DNA of 41,401 bases from assembly GCA_021298285.1 (NCBI GenBank), contig JAJTFN010000084.1, positions 1-41,401 of the forward strand, in the 5' to 3' direction. Of the stretch, positions 25,466 through 32,463 are shown one piece after another (the stretch's first letter is position 1; every line of letters starts with the position of its first letter). The notes beneath the pieces were generated by a model. It worked only from the letters and a program-made list of their open reading frames with translations, was not told the origin of the DNA and made no database searches. The position numbers and the translations under genes are program-made. Source of the stretch: Verrucomicrobium sp. (GTDB lineage Bacteria; Verrucomicrobiota; Verrucomicrobiia; Limisphaerales; UBA9464).

Positions 25466-27927
25466 GCGGAGCCCTTCCCGCCCGGTACCCCTCCTGGCGC
25501 CCCGTCTCCGCCCAACCGCCCGAGCAGCTCCCGGGCTTCCTCCGGATGCACCATCTTCAGGAAGGCGATGCGCCCCTCGAGCTCGGGTCGGGACATCGGT
25601 CGACCGTTCCACTGGATTTCCCCGCCCGTCGCGGCCCGATGGGCGGCGGCGCGGATCAGGCGACGGGTGCGCCTCGGGAGGTGCGGCGCCTGGTTCACCA
25701 CCAACCCGGTGACCATCTGGCGGCGTCCGCGCCGGAAGATGTTGGTCTTCTTGGCATTCAACCGGTACCCCAGTTCCCCCAGGACCTTCTCGACGAACCG
25801 CAGCGCACCGACACACCCGGTTCCGCCGGAGAAGGTCAGGTCGTCGGCATAGCGGGTGTACGCCACCCCGAAACGGTGCACCGCCTTGGAAATGGCGGCA
25901 TCGGCGGCCCTGAGGACGATGTTGCCGATGGCCGGACTGGTCGGGGCGCCCGTGGGCAGCGCACCCTGGTACGAGCACAGGTCGGCGACCACGTGACGTG
26001 CGGCCGGCGAGAGGGCTCCGTCGGCCAGCTCGCTGCACGCCCGCAGGATGTTCCGGTAGGTGGTGCCCGGGAAGAAGCCCTCGATGTCCACGTTCACGAC
26101 ACAGGGTTTCCCGGCATGGGGCCCGGCGTTCGAGAGGATCGAACGTCCCTTGCGGAATCCATGGGCGGCGTCGTGGAGCGGGATCGCGTCGAACCCATGG
26201 GCCAGGAACCGCCGCTGCAGTCGCTTGAGCGACGGGTTCGGCACCTGCAAGGCCCGGGTTCCCCCCGAACGCTTCGGGATGTGGACGGTGCGGTACAGGC
26301 TGTCGAAGGCCGTCCCGCCCGGCGGCATCAGGCCGATGCCCGCCCGCTGGGTGCACAGGGCCAGGAGGTAGCGGGCATCCCTTGGGGAGAGCGCCAGGGC
26401 GATCTCGTAGGCCAGGGCCACCGTCGGTTGCCGGATCCAGCGTTTCCGAACCCAGGGCACCAGGTGGCGCAGCGCGGCCGGAGCAAGCCCCAGGTCGACC
26501 TCGAAGTCGCCCTCGAGGAAGGCCACCAGTCTCCTGCGGAATCCCGGGGTCTTGAGCGCCCGAAGGGCATCCCATCGGTGGAGCTCGGGGATCAGGTCCG
26601 GCCGGTCCCGCCTGAGGACCCGCCGCAGCGCGGGGGTCGCCCCGGTTTTCCGGACGGTCTCCTGCCAGTGCGGTCGGCCCTTGCGGTCGGTGAACCGGAA
26701 CAGCGCCCCGAGCCCGCCGTGGCGGCGGTGGTACAGCGCCCGCCGGGCGACGTCCTGATGGATCCCCGCCGGGATCACCCAGCCGTAGGTGCCCTCGATC
26801 AGCCGGGGCGCATGGCGGACCAGCAGCGCGAGGATCGCACAGCGCGTGGGACGATTTCTGGAACGGGCCCCGGCCTGGGCGATCTCCCCACCCAGTCCGA
26901 CCACCGGATGGGTCTCCGACAACAAGGCCGAGACGGCGCGTCCGGGCAGGCGGTGCAGCACCCGGGCGGCGCCGTCGCGCGAACGGAAGCACCGGACCAG
27001 GGCCCGGCCGAACTCGGGCCGGTTTGCCAGCTCGACATCGCAGCAGGTGACCACGTCCGGATTGGCCCGCAGGATCGACACCAGCGCGTCTTCGCCGGCG
27101 GCCTGCAACACCGGCCTTCCGAGCATCCGCAGGAGTCCCCATCGCAAGCCCGGGATCCCGAGGACACGCTCCATCGCCTCCCGCACGGCCGGTTCGGTGG
27201 GATGAAGCCGGACAAGGTCCAGCAAGGGCCCCTCGGACGAGCACTGGTGGATGGCGTCGGCCAGCTGCCCCACCGTGGTGTCACGCACCAGCTGCAAGAG
27301 CGATTCCAGGTCATCCCCGGGCCCACCCAGGAGCCGCTGGTCAGCCCTTGCGCCATGGAACTGAAGCAACCTCCGGGTCCGGGGATCGAATCGCCGGATG
27401 GCGGCCTGCGGGAGTTCCTGCCCCAGGAAGTCCGCCGAGGGGCCGAACAGGTGTTTTCTCGAACGCAGGGCCTGCCGGATCGGCTCCTGCTGGCGCAAGG
27501 CCAACGGGTTGCGGAAGAATCCGGCGGGAAATCCATCCGCCTCGGAGAGGATCCCTGACCGCATGGCGTGCAAGGCCTTGGGCAGGACCTTTTGTTCCCA
27601 GTGCTCCAGGGCCACCATTTCCGGGGAGTCGGGGTGGGAGGCGACATCGCGGCGGAACCCCTCGTCCAGACCGACGGAGACCAGTGCCGGACACCCGAGG
27701 AACCAGCGCCGGACAGCCGACGGCAACTCATCGAACTCGGTGCGGGAGAGCGGGGACAACCCCTGGAGGAATCCCTCCTCCAGGCAAGTCGCCAGCCCGC
27801 TGACCCTCGGGATGGAGTTCAGGAAGGAACGGCGCCCCCCCTGCGGGCCGAAGGATTTCAGGAGGATCGGCCGCAACACCTCCAGGGTCGGAAGCGGGAG
27901 ATTTCCCCGGGCGGGACGCAGTGCCAT
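25462..27927 (-). CDS. Retron-type reverse transcriptase with long N-terminal region
   Basis: An 821-residue protein if started at the ATG at 27927. The last ~270 residues are a retron RT: the AAHGFRKGRS element (587-596, the retron NAxxH/HGF region), the catalytic Asp614 in VNVDIEGFF, GAPTSP at 660-665, the catalytic YADD at 693-696, and the retron VTG at 739-741. These separate it from group II intron and DGR RTs. The first ~540 residues are not a known retron domain to me; they are largely helical with some Arg-rich stretches. Retron RTs are usually 300-400 residues, so this is unusual. A different frame just upstream (27728-28327) seems to hold still more of the N-terminus. The structured RNA at 28344-28560 is its likely template. 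Confidence 0.9.
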   Translation of the reverse strand: MALRPARGNLPLPTLEVLRPILLKSFGPQGGRRSFLNSIPRVSGLATCLEEGFLQGLSPLSRTEFDELPSAVRRWFLGCPALVSVGLDEGFRRDVASHPDSPEMVALEHWEQKVLPKALHAMRSGILSEADGFPAGFFRNPLALRQQEPIRQALRSRKHLFGPSADFLGQELPQAAIRRFDPRTRRLLQFHGARADQRLLGGPGDDLESLLQLVRDTTVGQLADAIHQCSSEGPLLDLVRLHPTEPAVREAMERVLGIPGLRWGLLRMLGRPVLQAAGEDALVSILRANPDVVTCCDVELANRPEFGRALVRCFRSRDGAARVLHRLPGRAVSALLSETHPVVGLGGEIAQAGARSRNRPTRCAILALLVRHAPRLIEGTYGWVIPAGIHQDVARRALYHRRHGGLGALFRFTDRKGRPHWQETVRKTGATPALRRVLRRDRPDLIPELHRWDALRALKTPGFRRRLVAFLEGDFEVDLGLAPAALRHLVPWVRKRWIRQPTVALAYEIALALSPRDARYLLALCTQRAGIGLMPPGGTAFDSLYRTVHIPKRSGGTRALQVPNPSLKRLQRRFLAHGFDAIPLHDAAHGFRKGRSILSNAGPHAGKPCVVNVDIEGFFPGTTYRNILRACSELADGALSPAARHVVADLCSYQGALPTGAPTSPAIGNIVLRAADAAISKAVHRFGVAYTRYADDLTFSGGTGCVGALRFVEKVLGELGYRLNAKKTNIFRRGRRQMVTGLVVNQAPHLPRRTRRLIRAAAHRAATGGEIQWNGRPMSRPELEGRIAFLKMVHPEEARELLGRLGGDGAPGGVPGGKGSA

Positions 27928-28327
27928 CGAACTCGCGGCCGTATTCCGCCAATCCAAGCATCGCTCCCCCGAACCCGAGCCACCGGGTCGCCGGGTCCAG
28001 CCTGGCATGGGGCCTGAGGAACTCGACCACCTGCCGGTGCTCCGCCGCGGGTTCCAACGGGTTCGAATCGAGCCAGTGCCGGAGGGCGGCCTGGAAGCGG
28101 CCCAACAGGGGCTGCGGACACTCGGCGATGACGTGGCGCAACAACCGCATCGGAGAGCAACCGAGCCGGGCGGCGGAGGCCTCGATCCGGGAGCGCCATT
28201 CCGAGAGGGCCGCCGAATAGCACTCGGCGGGCAGGGTCGGTGAGAAGCCCTCCGCGGCCAGCCTCGAGGCGAACAGGGAGCCCGCCCGGCCTTGGACCTT
28301 GATGAGGGACTCGACGATGGCTTTCAA
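27728..28327 (-). CDS. Upstream frame, probably N-terminal part of the retron RT
   Basis: From a TTG at 28327 this frame codes for convincing protein until about 27,915 (MKAIVESLIKVQGRAGSLFAS, then RLLRHVIAECPQPLLGRFQAAL and WLGFGGAMLGLAEYG). After that it becomes the Pro/Gly/Ala-rich text typical of a shadow frame and ends at 27728, while the RT frame, offset by +1, becomes convincing at the same place. So this is most likely the first ~135 residues of one ~950-residue RT interrupted by a frameshift near the CCCGCCCGGGG run, or else a small separate gene overlapping RT. No family is recognised. The TTG start is 16 bases after the 3' arm of the retron RNA. Confidence 0.5.
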   Translation of the reverse strand: MKAIVESLIKVQGRAGSLFASRLAAEGFSPTLPAECYSAALSEWRSRIEASAARLGCSPMRLLRHVIAECPQPLLGRFQAALRHWLDSNPLEPAAEHRQVVEFLRPHARLDPATRWLGFGGAMLGLAEYGREFDGTASRPGKSPASDPGGVAADPPEILRPAGGAPFLPELHPEGQRAGDLPGGGIPPGVVPALPHRVR

Positions 28328-28343
28328 CGCGGGAGGTTCGTTG

Positions 28344-28361
28344 GGTGCCGGGCGCGCCCGG
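28344..28361 (-). repeat. Retron a2 arm, paired with a1 at 28542-28560
   Basis: Read on the minus strand this arm is CCGGGCGCGCCCGGCACC; it pairs with GGTGCTGGGCGTTGCCCGG at 28542-28560. It also contains a perfect 14-base palindrome at 28348-28361, so the a2 arm could fold on itself as an alternative structure. Confidence 0.65.
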
Positions 28362-28411
28362 GTTACTTCAGCAACTCTTCCGTCTCCCGGAGGGAGAAGG
28401 CAGCCGGGGAC

Positions 28412-28470
28412 GATCTATCCTCCCCCTTTCAGCCGCCGGCTCGCCCAGGCGGAAAGGGGGAGTTTAGATC
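28412..28470 (-). other. Long msd-like hairpin within the retron RNA
   Basis: Arms GATCTA and TAGATC close the stem, followed by a two-base mismatch, then an 11-bp perfect stem (CTCCCCCTTTC with GAAAGGGGGAG) and, after a three-base bulge, four further GC pairs around a ten-base loop. At least 17 pairs with one small internal loop fit the reverse-transcribed msd stem of retrons; the lack of a T-tract and its position upstream of the RT argue against a terminator. Confidence 0.75.
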
Positions 28471-28707
28471 GGAGTCGGCTCCGCACCCTCTGCGCCTGTC
28501 GGGCCTCGATTCTGGCGAAACACCAGATGAACCTAAATCATCCGGGCAACGCCCAGCACCCGATTGAAACGCTGCTCCCACCGCGTCGGGCAAGGCAAGC
28601 ACTTCTTGGAGCGATACCCCTCCTCGTCCGGGACCCTGTCCGTATGGATTTTGAAAAGTGATCGTCCCACGACAACCCGCCGCCCCCATGGGTGGAGTCA
28701 GGGCTCA

Positions 28708-29139
28708 TCAGAACTGATCTTCATCGCTCAGTTTGCGTTCCACCGTATCGGCGGTCACAACGACCGCCTTGAGCACCGCTCCCAGCGACTCACTGTCGGT
28801 ATCAGCGGCGATTTGGGCGGAAAATGCCACAACACAACGGTTTTGGCTGTCGGTTTTGACCTGCCAGGCCCCGAATTTGACATTCGAATTGAAAATCAGA
28901 AGTGCATTGGCCAAGTCTGCATCCAATGGGGATTCTGATATATATGCCACTGCAAAGACCTCTCGGATCTCAAATTTCTCAAAACGGTTCGTTTCTGATA
29001 TAACGTAACCGGAGTGGGTTCTATCATCATCCAATTTGAAACGCACTTTGAAGTCGCCATCATCATCGATTTCATACTTCAGATCCAATTCATCCAGCAG
29101 GAATCTGACTCTGCTGTCCCCGGGTTTTGATTCAATCAT
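28708..29139 (-). CDS. YbjN-like protein
   Basis: A 143-residue protein resembling the YbjN superfamily (type III secretion chaperone-like fold): a variable N-terminal alpha/beta half, the FGAWQVKTDSQNRCVVAFSAQI strand pair, and a conserved ADTDSESLGAVLKAVVVTAD helix followed by an acidic tail. The role of YbjN is unclear, often linked to stress or secretion. Its codon use is much more AT-rich than its neighbours, which suggests recent acquisition. Its ATG at 29139 overlaps the stop of a short upstream frame as ATGA. It lies 148 bases upstream of the retron RNA, on the same strand, but an independent transcript is likely. Confidence 0.6.
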   Translation of the reverse strand: MIESKPGDSRVRFLLDELDLKYEIDDDGDFKVRFKLDDDRTHSGYVISETNRFEKFEIREVFAVAYISESPLDADLANALLIFNSNVKFGAWQVKTDSQNRCVVAFSAQIAADTDSESLGAVLKAVVVTADTVERKLSDEDQF

Positions 29140-29300
29140 AGTATCGGCTCTCTATTGATGTAAATGATTTCGGCGCACACCGTCGTGGCAATCGGCTCCC
29201 TGTACTCCGGAATGTCAACCCTTTTTCCCGTGGTTTTTGAAACGATGAATCCTCCATCATCGAACGCAATCCATTCAACTGGAGCGGAAACCCGACGGTG
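29136..29300 (-). pseudogene. C-terminal fragment of an unknown gene
   Basis: The last ~48 codons of this frame (VEWIAFDDGGFIVSKTTGK, then REPIATTVCAEIIYINREPIL) look like real AT-rich coding sequence and end with a TGA overlapping the YbjN-like ATG. Upstream of about 29,300 the frame turns into Arg/Gly-rich shadow text, while another frame reads a hydrophobic stretch (GIVGVVTGITVGFPLQLNG). A truncated or frameshifted gene is the simplest explanation. The rest of 29,301-29,627 holds no supported feature. Confidence 0.35.
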
Positions 29301-29627
29301 ATTCCTGTCACCACGCCGACGATCCCGGTCCAGGCGGAGGAGATGCGCCTCCTGTCCGGAAGGCAACCCGGAACGCCTCCCCGGGGCGGAGCCCCATCCG
29401 CGCCGTACCCGACGCCTCGGACGCACCGCAGGCACGCCGGTGGATCCGGCAAGCCCGGACTTGCGCCCCCCGAGGGTGCCTGGGGGATTCCCCCATCGAA
29501 CGCCGGGACTCCAGCCAATACCCGAATGCTCCCCTCGGAGGGATGTTGTGCCCGGAGCTTCGGGACCTTGCCAACCCGCTTGAGATCCCAGGAGCACCAT
29601 CAACCCACCTATCAGGACTCCCGACCC

Positions 29628-30401
29628 ATGAAAACGAATCCATTCAGCACGATCAGTCTCTGTGCCGTCGCCACCCTCGCCTCGATCGCCCCCGACCTTG
29701 AGGCCATACCGATGGCACCCCGGACGGAATTGTCCTTCTACTCCCTGCAATTGCGGGGCATTTCCAAGGACTGCACGAGCGAACTGGTCGAGGTCTACGT
29801 CTACGACATGACCCAGGACAGCTCCGCCTACGGATCGATCACCATCACCGACCTCGATTCGGGAACCGTGCTGTTCTCGAAGACCTACGGGGAACTTGGG
29901 GAATATTACCAGCCCGGATGGGCGGCCGACAGTTTCCTGCTACCCGTCGACAAGCCCCTCCAGATCGACTACAGCGGCCAGGAATTCAGCCGTGCGGCCT
30001 TCCTCCTTGGCACCGAGGTGATGGCTGCAGGCGGCTGGTGGAACGGCAACTACCCCACCTACAGCACCATCCTCACCATCGCACCTTCGGAAACCGATTC
30101 GGACCACGACGGCGTGCCCGACTGCCATGACCGGTGCCCGGATTCGATCCTCAGCCCGACGGTCCTCCTCGGGGATTGCGATTCCGGGGTGCCCAACCCG
30201 GTCGATGCCGACGGGTGCAGCCTGGCCGACAGGCTGGCCCTCGATGACGCGATCGCCCGGGCAGCCGCCGGAGCCAAGAACCATGGGGCTTTTGTCAAAT
30301 CCATGGGAGCCCACTTGACCAGTCACGTCAGCAACGGGGTCATCGACTGGAGCCAACGGGCGGCGATGATGACCTGCGTTGGATCATCCAACCTGCCGTG
30401 A
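29628..30401 (+). CDS. Secreted protein with thrombospondin type 3-like calcium motif
   Basis: A 257-residue protein with an N-terminal signal peptide (MKTNPFSTISLCAVATLASIA). The middle is beta-rich, with LSFYSLQLRGIS and GSITITDLDSGTVLFSK strands. At about residues 154-173 lies an Asp-rich calcium-binding segment, ETDSDHDGVPDCHDRCPDS, of the thrombospondin type 3 type common in Verrucomicrobia cell-surface proteins. The C-terminal ~70 residues (CSLADRLALDDAIARAA) look like a cysteine-containing helical tail that usually follows such motifs. Function unknown. A strong hairpin follows the stop. Confidence 0.75.
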   Translation: MKTNPFSTISLCAVATLASIAPDLEAIPMAPRTELSFYSLQLRGISKDCTSELVEVYVYDMTQDSSAYGSITITDLDSGTVLFSKTYGELGEYYQPGWAADSFLLPVDKPLQIDYSGQEFSRAAFLLGTEVMAAGGWWNGNYPTYSTILTIAPSETDSDHDGVPDCHDRCPDSILSPTVLLGDCDSGVPNPVDADGCSLADRLALDDAIARAAAGAKNHGAFVKSMGAHLTSHVSNGVIDWSQRAAMMTCVGSSNLP

Positions 30402-30407
30402 CCGGAC

Positions 30408-30442
30408 GGTCGGCCCCGGGATGCGCGAGACCGGGGCCGACC
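30408..30442 (+). terminator. Strong hairpin after the TSP3-like gene
   Basis: A perfect 12-bp GC-rich stem (GGTCGGCCCCGG with CCGGGGCCGACC) around an 11-base loop, starting 7 bases after the stop codon. There is no T-tract, so intrinsic termination may be weak. From 30443 to 30810 I see no further feature. Confidence 0.5.
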
Positions 30443-30810
30443 CAGGGACGGCTGCAGAGACCGCCGGGACGTCAGGCCGTTGGGGTCTGGCGTCCTTGGC
30501 CATCGGATTGGAGACGGCCCAGGACCTCGATGGGCCGAGCCATTCCCCCGGGGGAGAACCCCGTGCACCGCGCCATCACCTGCCGGACATTGAACCAGGA
30601 AACCCCGATGCCCGGGCTCTTCCTCGTTTCCGGGAGAGTCCTCGGCGGCACCTCCCTCGGTTGGCTCTTCGGCTCCGCCGGCCGGTGACCCATGCCACAC
30701 AACTCATCCTCTGAGATCCATGGCCGCGGATCCCATAATTGCTTGGCCGACACGGATGCTTGAATCACATTTCCCCGGCTGCCCGACCCGGGAAAAGCCT
30801 CAGACGTGTG

Positions 30811-30999
30811 ATGTCCGCAAAAAAAATCCGAAAGCCTAGCGGAGACACCCCGGAATTCCGGGAAGTGGGGCGTTCGATTGAGCTCTACCTCCGTTGGTTG
30901 GCCTCGGCATCGGATCCATCAGACGATCAGTTCCAGAAGGCGGTTTGCCGCTGGAGAAAGGCTTGCCGAAATGTCATCCGGCAGGAGTCGGACCATTAG
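30811..30999 (+). CDS. Small hypothetical protein
   Basis: A 62-residue frame starting with MSAKKIRKPSGDTPEFREVG and continuing with the amphipathic RSIELYLRWLASASDPSDDQF and a basic end. No family is recognised. An ATG at 30811 follows a run with few alternatives; a start at 30739 would add 24 residues that look unlike coding. It ends 5 bases before the stop of the convergent XRE regulator gene. The amino-acid mix is plausible for a small DNA- or RNA-binding protein, but this is weak. Confidence 0.4.
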   Translation: MSAKKIRKPSGDTPEFREVGRSIELYLRWLASASDPSDDQFQKAVCRWRKACRNVIRQESDH

Positions 31000-31004
31000 A
31001 CCCA

Positions 31005-31454
31005 TCAGCTTGGATCGGCTTTCTTCCTCGATCGATTCACCAACCCGACGGCATGTCGGAGAAAGTCCGCGGCAGCAGGGTCCACCTGCATCCAAGCCAC
31101 CACCGTTTGTGCCAACTCTTGGTCTCGAGGCGTCAAGGGTGACAGGTCCAGCAGGTGACGAGTGTCGACGGCTTTCTGTTGGTCCGGTGCCTTCCCGAGC
31201 ACTCGGACTTGGACCAGGCCTCGCACCGAAACCGGACAGACATCCCGAAGGTAGGCAACGACCAGGCCCGCCGCATCCGCGGACGGTATTCCGCCGACGA
31301 TTCGGCTCATCGTCGCGAAATCAGGCATGGACCGGCCGCTGCACTGCCGACTCACCATGCTGGGATCGATTCCGGTCGCTTTGCTAAAGCGCTGCTGATT
31401 TCCGCCGAAACGCGCCTTGATCAATTCGACCATTTCGGCAGCGAAAAACGTCAT
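31005..31454 (-). CDS. XRE-type helix-turn-helix regulator
   Basis: A 149-residue protein with an N-terminal helix-turn-helix (IKARFGGNQQRFSKATGIDPSMVSRQCSGRSMPDFATMSRIV), in which GGNQQRFSKATGIDPSMVSR is the two-helix unit. The C-terminal ~90 residues are helical and unassigned. It probably represses its own promoter; an 8-base palindrome TAACGTTA lies just upstream of the start at 31457-31464. It is divergent from the histidine kinase and convergent with the small gene at 30811. It sits at the edge of the accessory region and could control some of it. Confidence 0.75.
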   Translation of the reverse strand: MTFFAAEMVELIKARFGGNQQRFSKATGIDPSMVSRQCSGRSMPDFATMSRIVGGIPSADAAGLVVAYLRDVCPVSVRGLVQVRVLGKAPDQQKAVDTRHLLDLSPLTPRDQELAQTVVAWMQVDPAAADFLRHAVGLVNRSRKKADPS

Positions 31455-31456
31455 GT

Positions 31457-31464
31457 TAACGTTA
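31457..31464. promoter_or_regulatory. Possible operator of the XRE gene
   Basis: TAACGTTA is a perfect palindrome immediately upstream of the XRE start at 31454, in an AT-rich spacer. Position suggests autoregulation; a single short palindrome is weak support. Confidence 0.25.
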
Positions 31465-31499
31465 TTAGCAGGATTTTATTGTTCTGCAATTATGCCTGT

Positions 31500-31528
31500 T
31501 TGACAATATTGCTCATAAAGCATTATCT
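31500..31528 (+). promoter_or_regulatory. Sigma70-like promoter for the histidine kinase
   Basis: TTGACA at 31500-31505 and TTATCT at 31523-31528 are separated by 17 bases, a good housekeeping promoter fit in an AT-rich spacer. The expected start near 31535 leaves about a 105-base leader before the kinase ATG at 31641. Confidence 0.45.
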
Positions 31529-31640
31529 GATTGCGGCAGCCAACATCTGTTTCACCAAGTCTCCCGGACCACCCAGCTGACAGAGATGAGGCTTCATTGC
31601 CTCCCTGATCTTCCCACGACATTTGCATTTGATCGATTTG

Positions 31641-32453
31641 ATGATCACCAACCACTTCACCACCTCTCTCGACGACCTGCTCCTCCGTTCTCCATGGAGG
31701 CAACCGGGTGCTCCCGGCGTCGTGGCCCTGATGCTCGTCGGAGCGATGGCCGTAACCATGGGATGTTGCATCCTGAGGCGGCGGAACACCGAACGGGCCG
31801 TCTCCCAAGCCGTTCAGCACGAACGAACACGGGTTTCTCGGGACCTGCACGATTCCCTGGGAGCCGTATTCGCCGAGATTTCGCTGTTGAGCTCCCTCGC
31901 GGAAAGCCAAGCCACCGCGGAGCAGGCCAAAGAGCTCTCGCAAATCCAGCGCCGGGCCAAGACGGGTGCCGAGACCCTCAAGAACATCGTCTGGGCCATG
32001 GATCCGGCGGCCGGCACCGTGACGGATTTCATCGATCACGCCGCCGGCTTTGCCAGCGACTATCTATCGGCCGCTGGCATCCGATGCGAGATCTGCCGAC
32101 CGCCATCGAATGGGGGGATCGCCGTGGCGGACTTGTCGCCCGTTCTTCGGCATCATGCGATCCTGGCCATCCATGAAACCGTCCGCAACGCTGCCACGCA
32201 CGCGGCCGCCGAGGAGGTGCGTCTGGGCTTCGAAATCGAGCGCAGGCGCCTGAGGATCTGGGTGAACGACAACGGCTGCGGGACCTGTCCCCAACCGGGC
32301 GAAGCGCGCCAGAGTCCCGATGCCCACCGCTCAGGGGGGCATGGGCTGCGCAACCTCCAGGCGCGCCTGGAATCGATCGGTGGTGGCATCCGCATCGACA
32401 GCGACCCCGGACGGGGCACCTCTGTCCTGATGGATTTGCCCCTCCAACTCTGA
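31641..32453 (+). CDS. NarL-type (HisKA_3) sensor histidine kinase
   Basis: A 270-residue kinase with one N-terminal transmembrane helix (VVALMLVGAMAVTMGCCIL) and no separate sensor domain. The DHp region RTRVSRDLHDSLGAVFAEI carries the phospho-accepting His70 of the HisKA_3 type. The HATPase has an N box (IHETVRNAATHAAAEEVRL), a G1-like NDNGCGT and a G2-like GGHGLRNLQARLESIGGGI. Such kinases normally phosphorylate NarL/LuxR-type regulators; one lies convergently just 10 bases away, although its receiver lacks Asp. The ATG at 31641 gives a clean membrane-anchored protein. Confidence 0.88.
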   Translation: MITNHFTTSLDDLLLRSPWRQPGAPGVVALMLVGAMAVTMGCCILRRRNTERAVSQAVQHERTRVSRDLHDSLGAVFAEISLLSSLAESQATAEQAKELSQIQRRAKTGAETLKNIVWAMDPAAGTVTDFIDHAAGFASDYLSAAGIRCEICRPPSNGGIAVADLSPVLRHHAILAIHETVRNAATHAAAEEVRLGFEIERRRLRIWVNDNGCGTCPQPGEARQSPDAHRSGGHGLRNLQARLESIGGGIRIDSDPGRGTSVLMDLPLQL

Positions 32454-32463
32454 CAACGGCCGC

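Larger units (their letters stand above)
28344..28560 (-). ncRNA. Retron msr-msd-like non-coding RNA
   Basis: A 217-base structured segment on the coding strand of the RT, ending 16 bases before the operon's first start codon. The 5' arm (28542-28560) and 3' arm (28344-28361) can pair over about 17 bp, with one bulge and wobble pairs, as retron a1 and a2 do. Inside, in transcript order, are TCTGGTG-TTT-CGCCAGA (28511-28527), whose loop region TGTTTCG equals that of an Ec86 msr hairpin, CGGAG-CCGA-CTCCG (28470-28483), and the long hairpin at 28412-28470. A short TCTCCC-TCC-GGGAGA hairpin follows at 28380-28400. The priming G is uncertain; the G after TTTA at 28532-28533 is a candidate. No open frame explains this conservation of pairing. 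Confidence 0.8.

Noticed and set aside
25546-27558. 670-codon open frame on the plus strand opposite the RT
   Set aside because: It is the antisense shadow of the RT gene; the RT motifs on the minus strand are unambiguous.
25462-27927. Group II intron or diversity-generating RT
   Set aside because: There are no maturase/HNH motifs or template/variable repeats, while the HGF, YADD and VTG pattern fits retron RTs.
28412-28470. Long hairpin as a rho-independent terminator
   Set aside because: It lacks a T-tract on either strand and lies between pairing arms just upstream of the RT operon, so msd is the better reading.
20506-31454. CRISPR array, integrase or insertion sequence in the accessory region
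   Set aside because: I looked for regularly spaced repeats, tyrosine or serine recombinase motifs and transposase genes and saw none.
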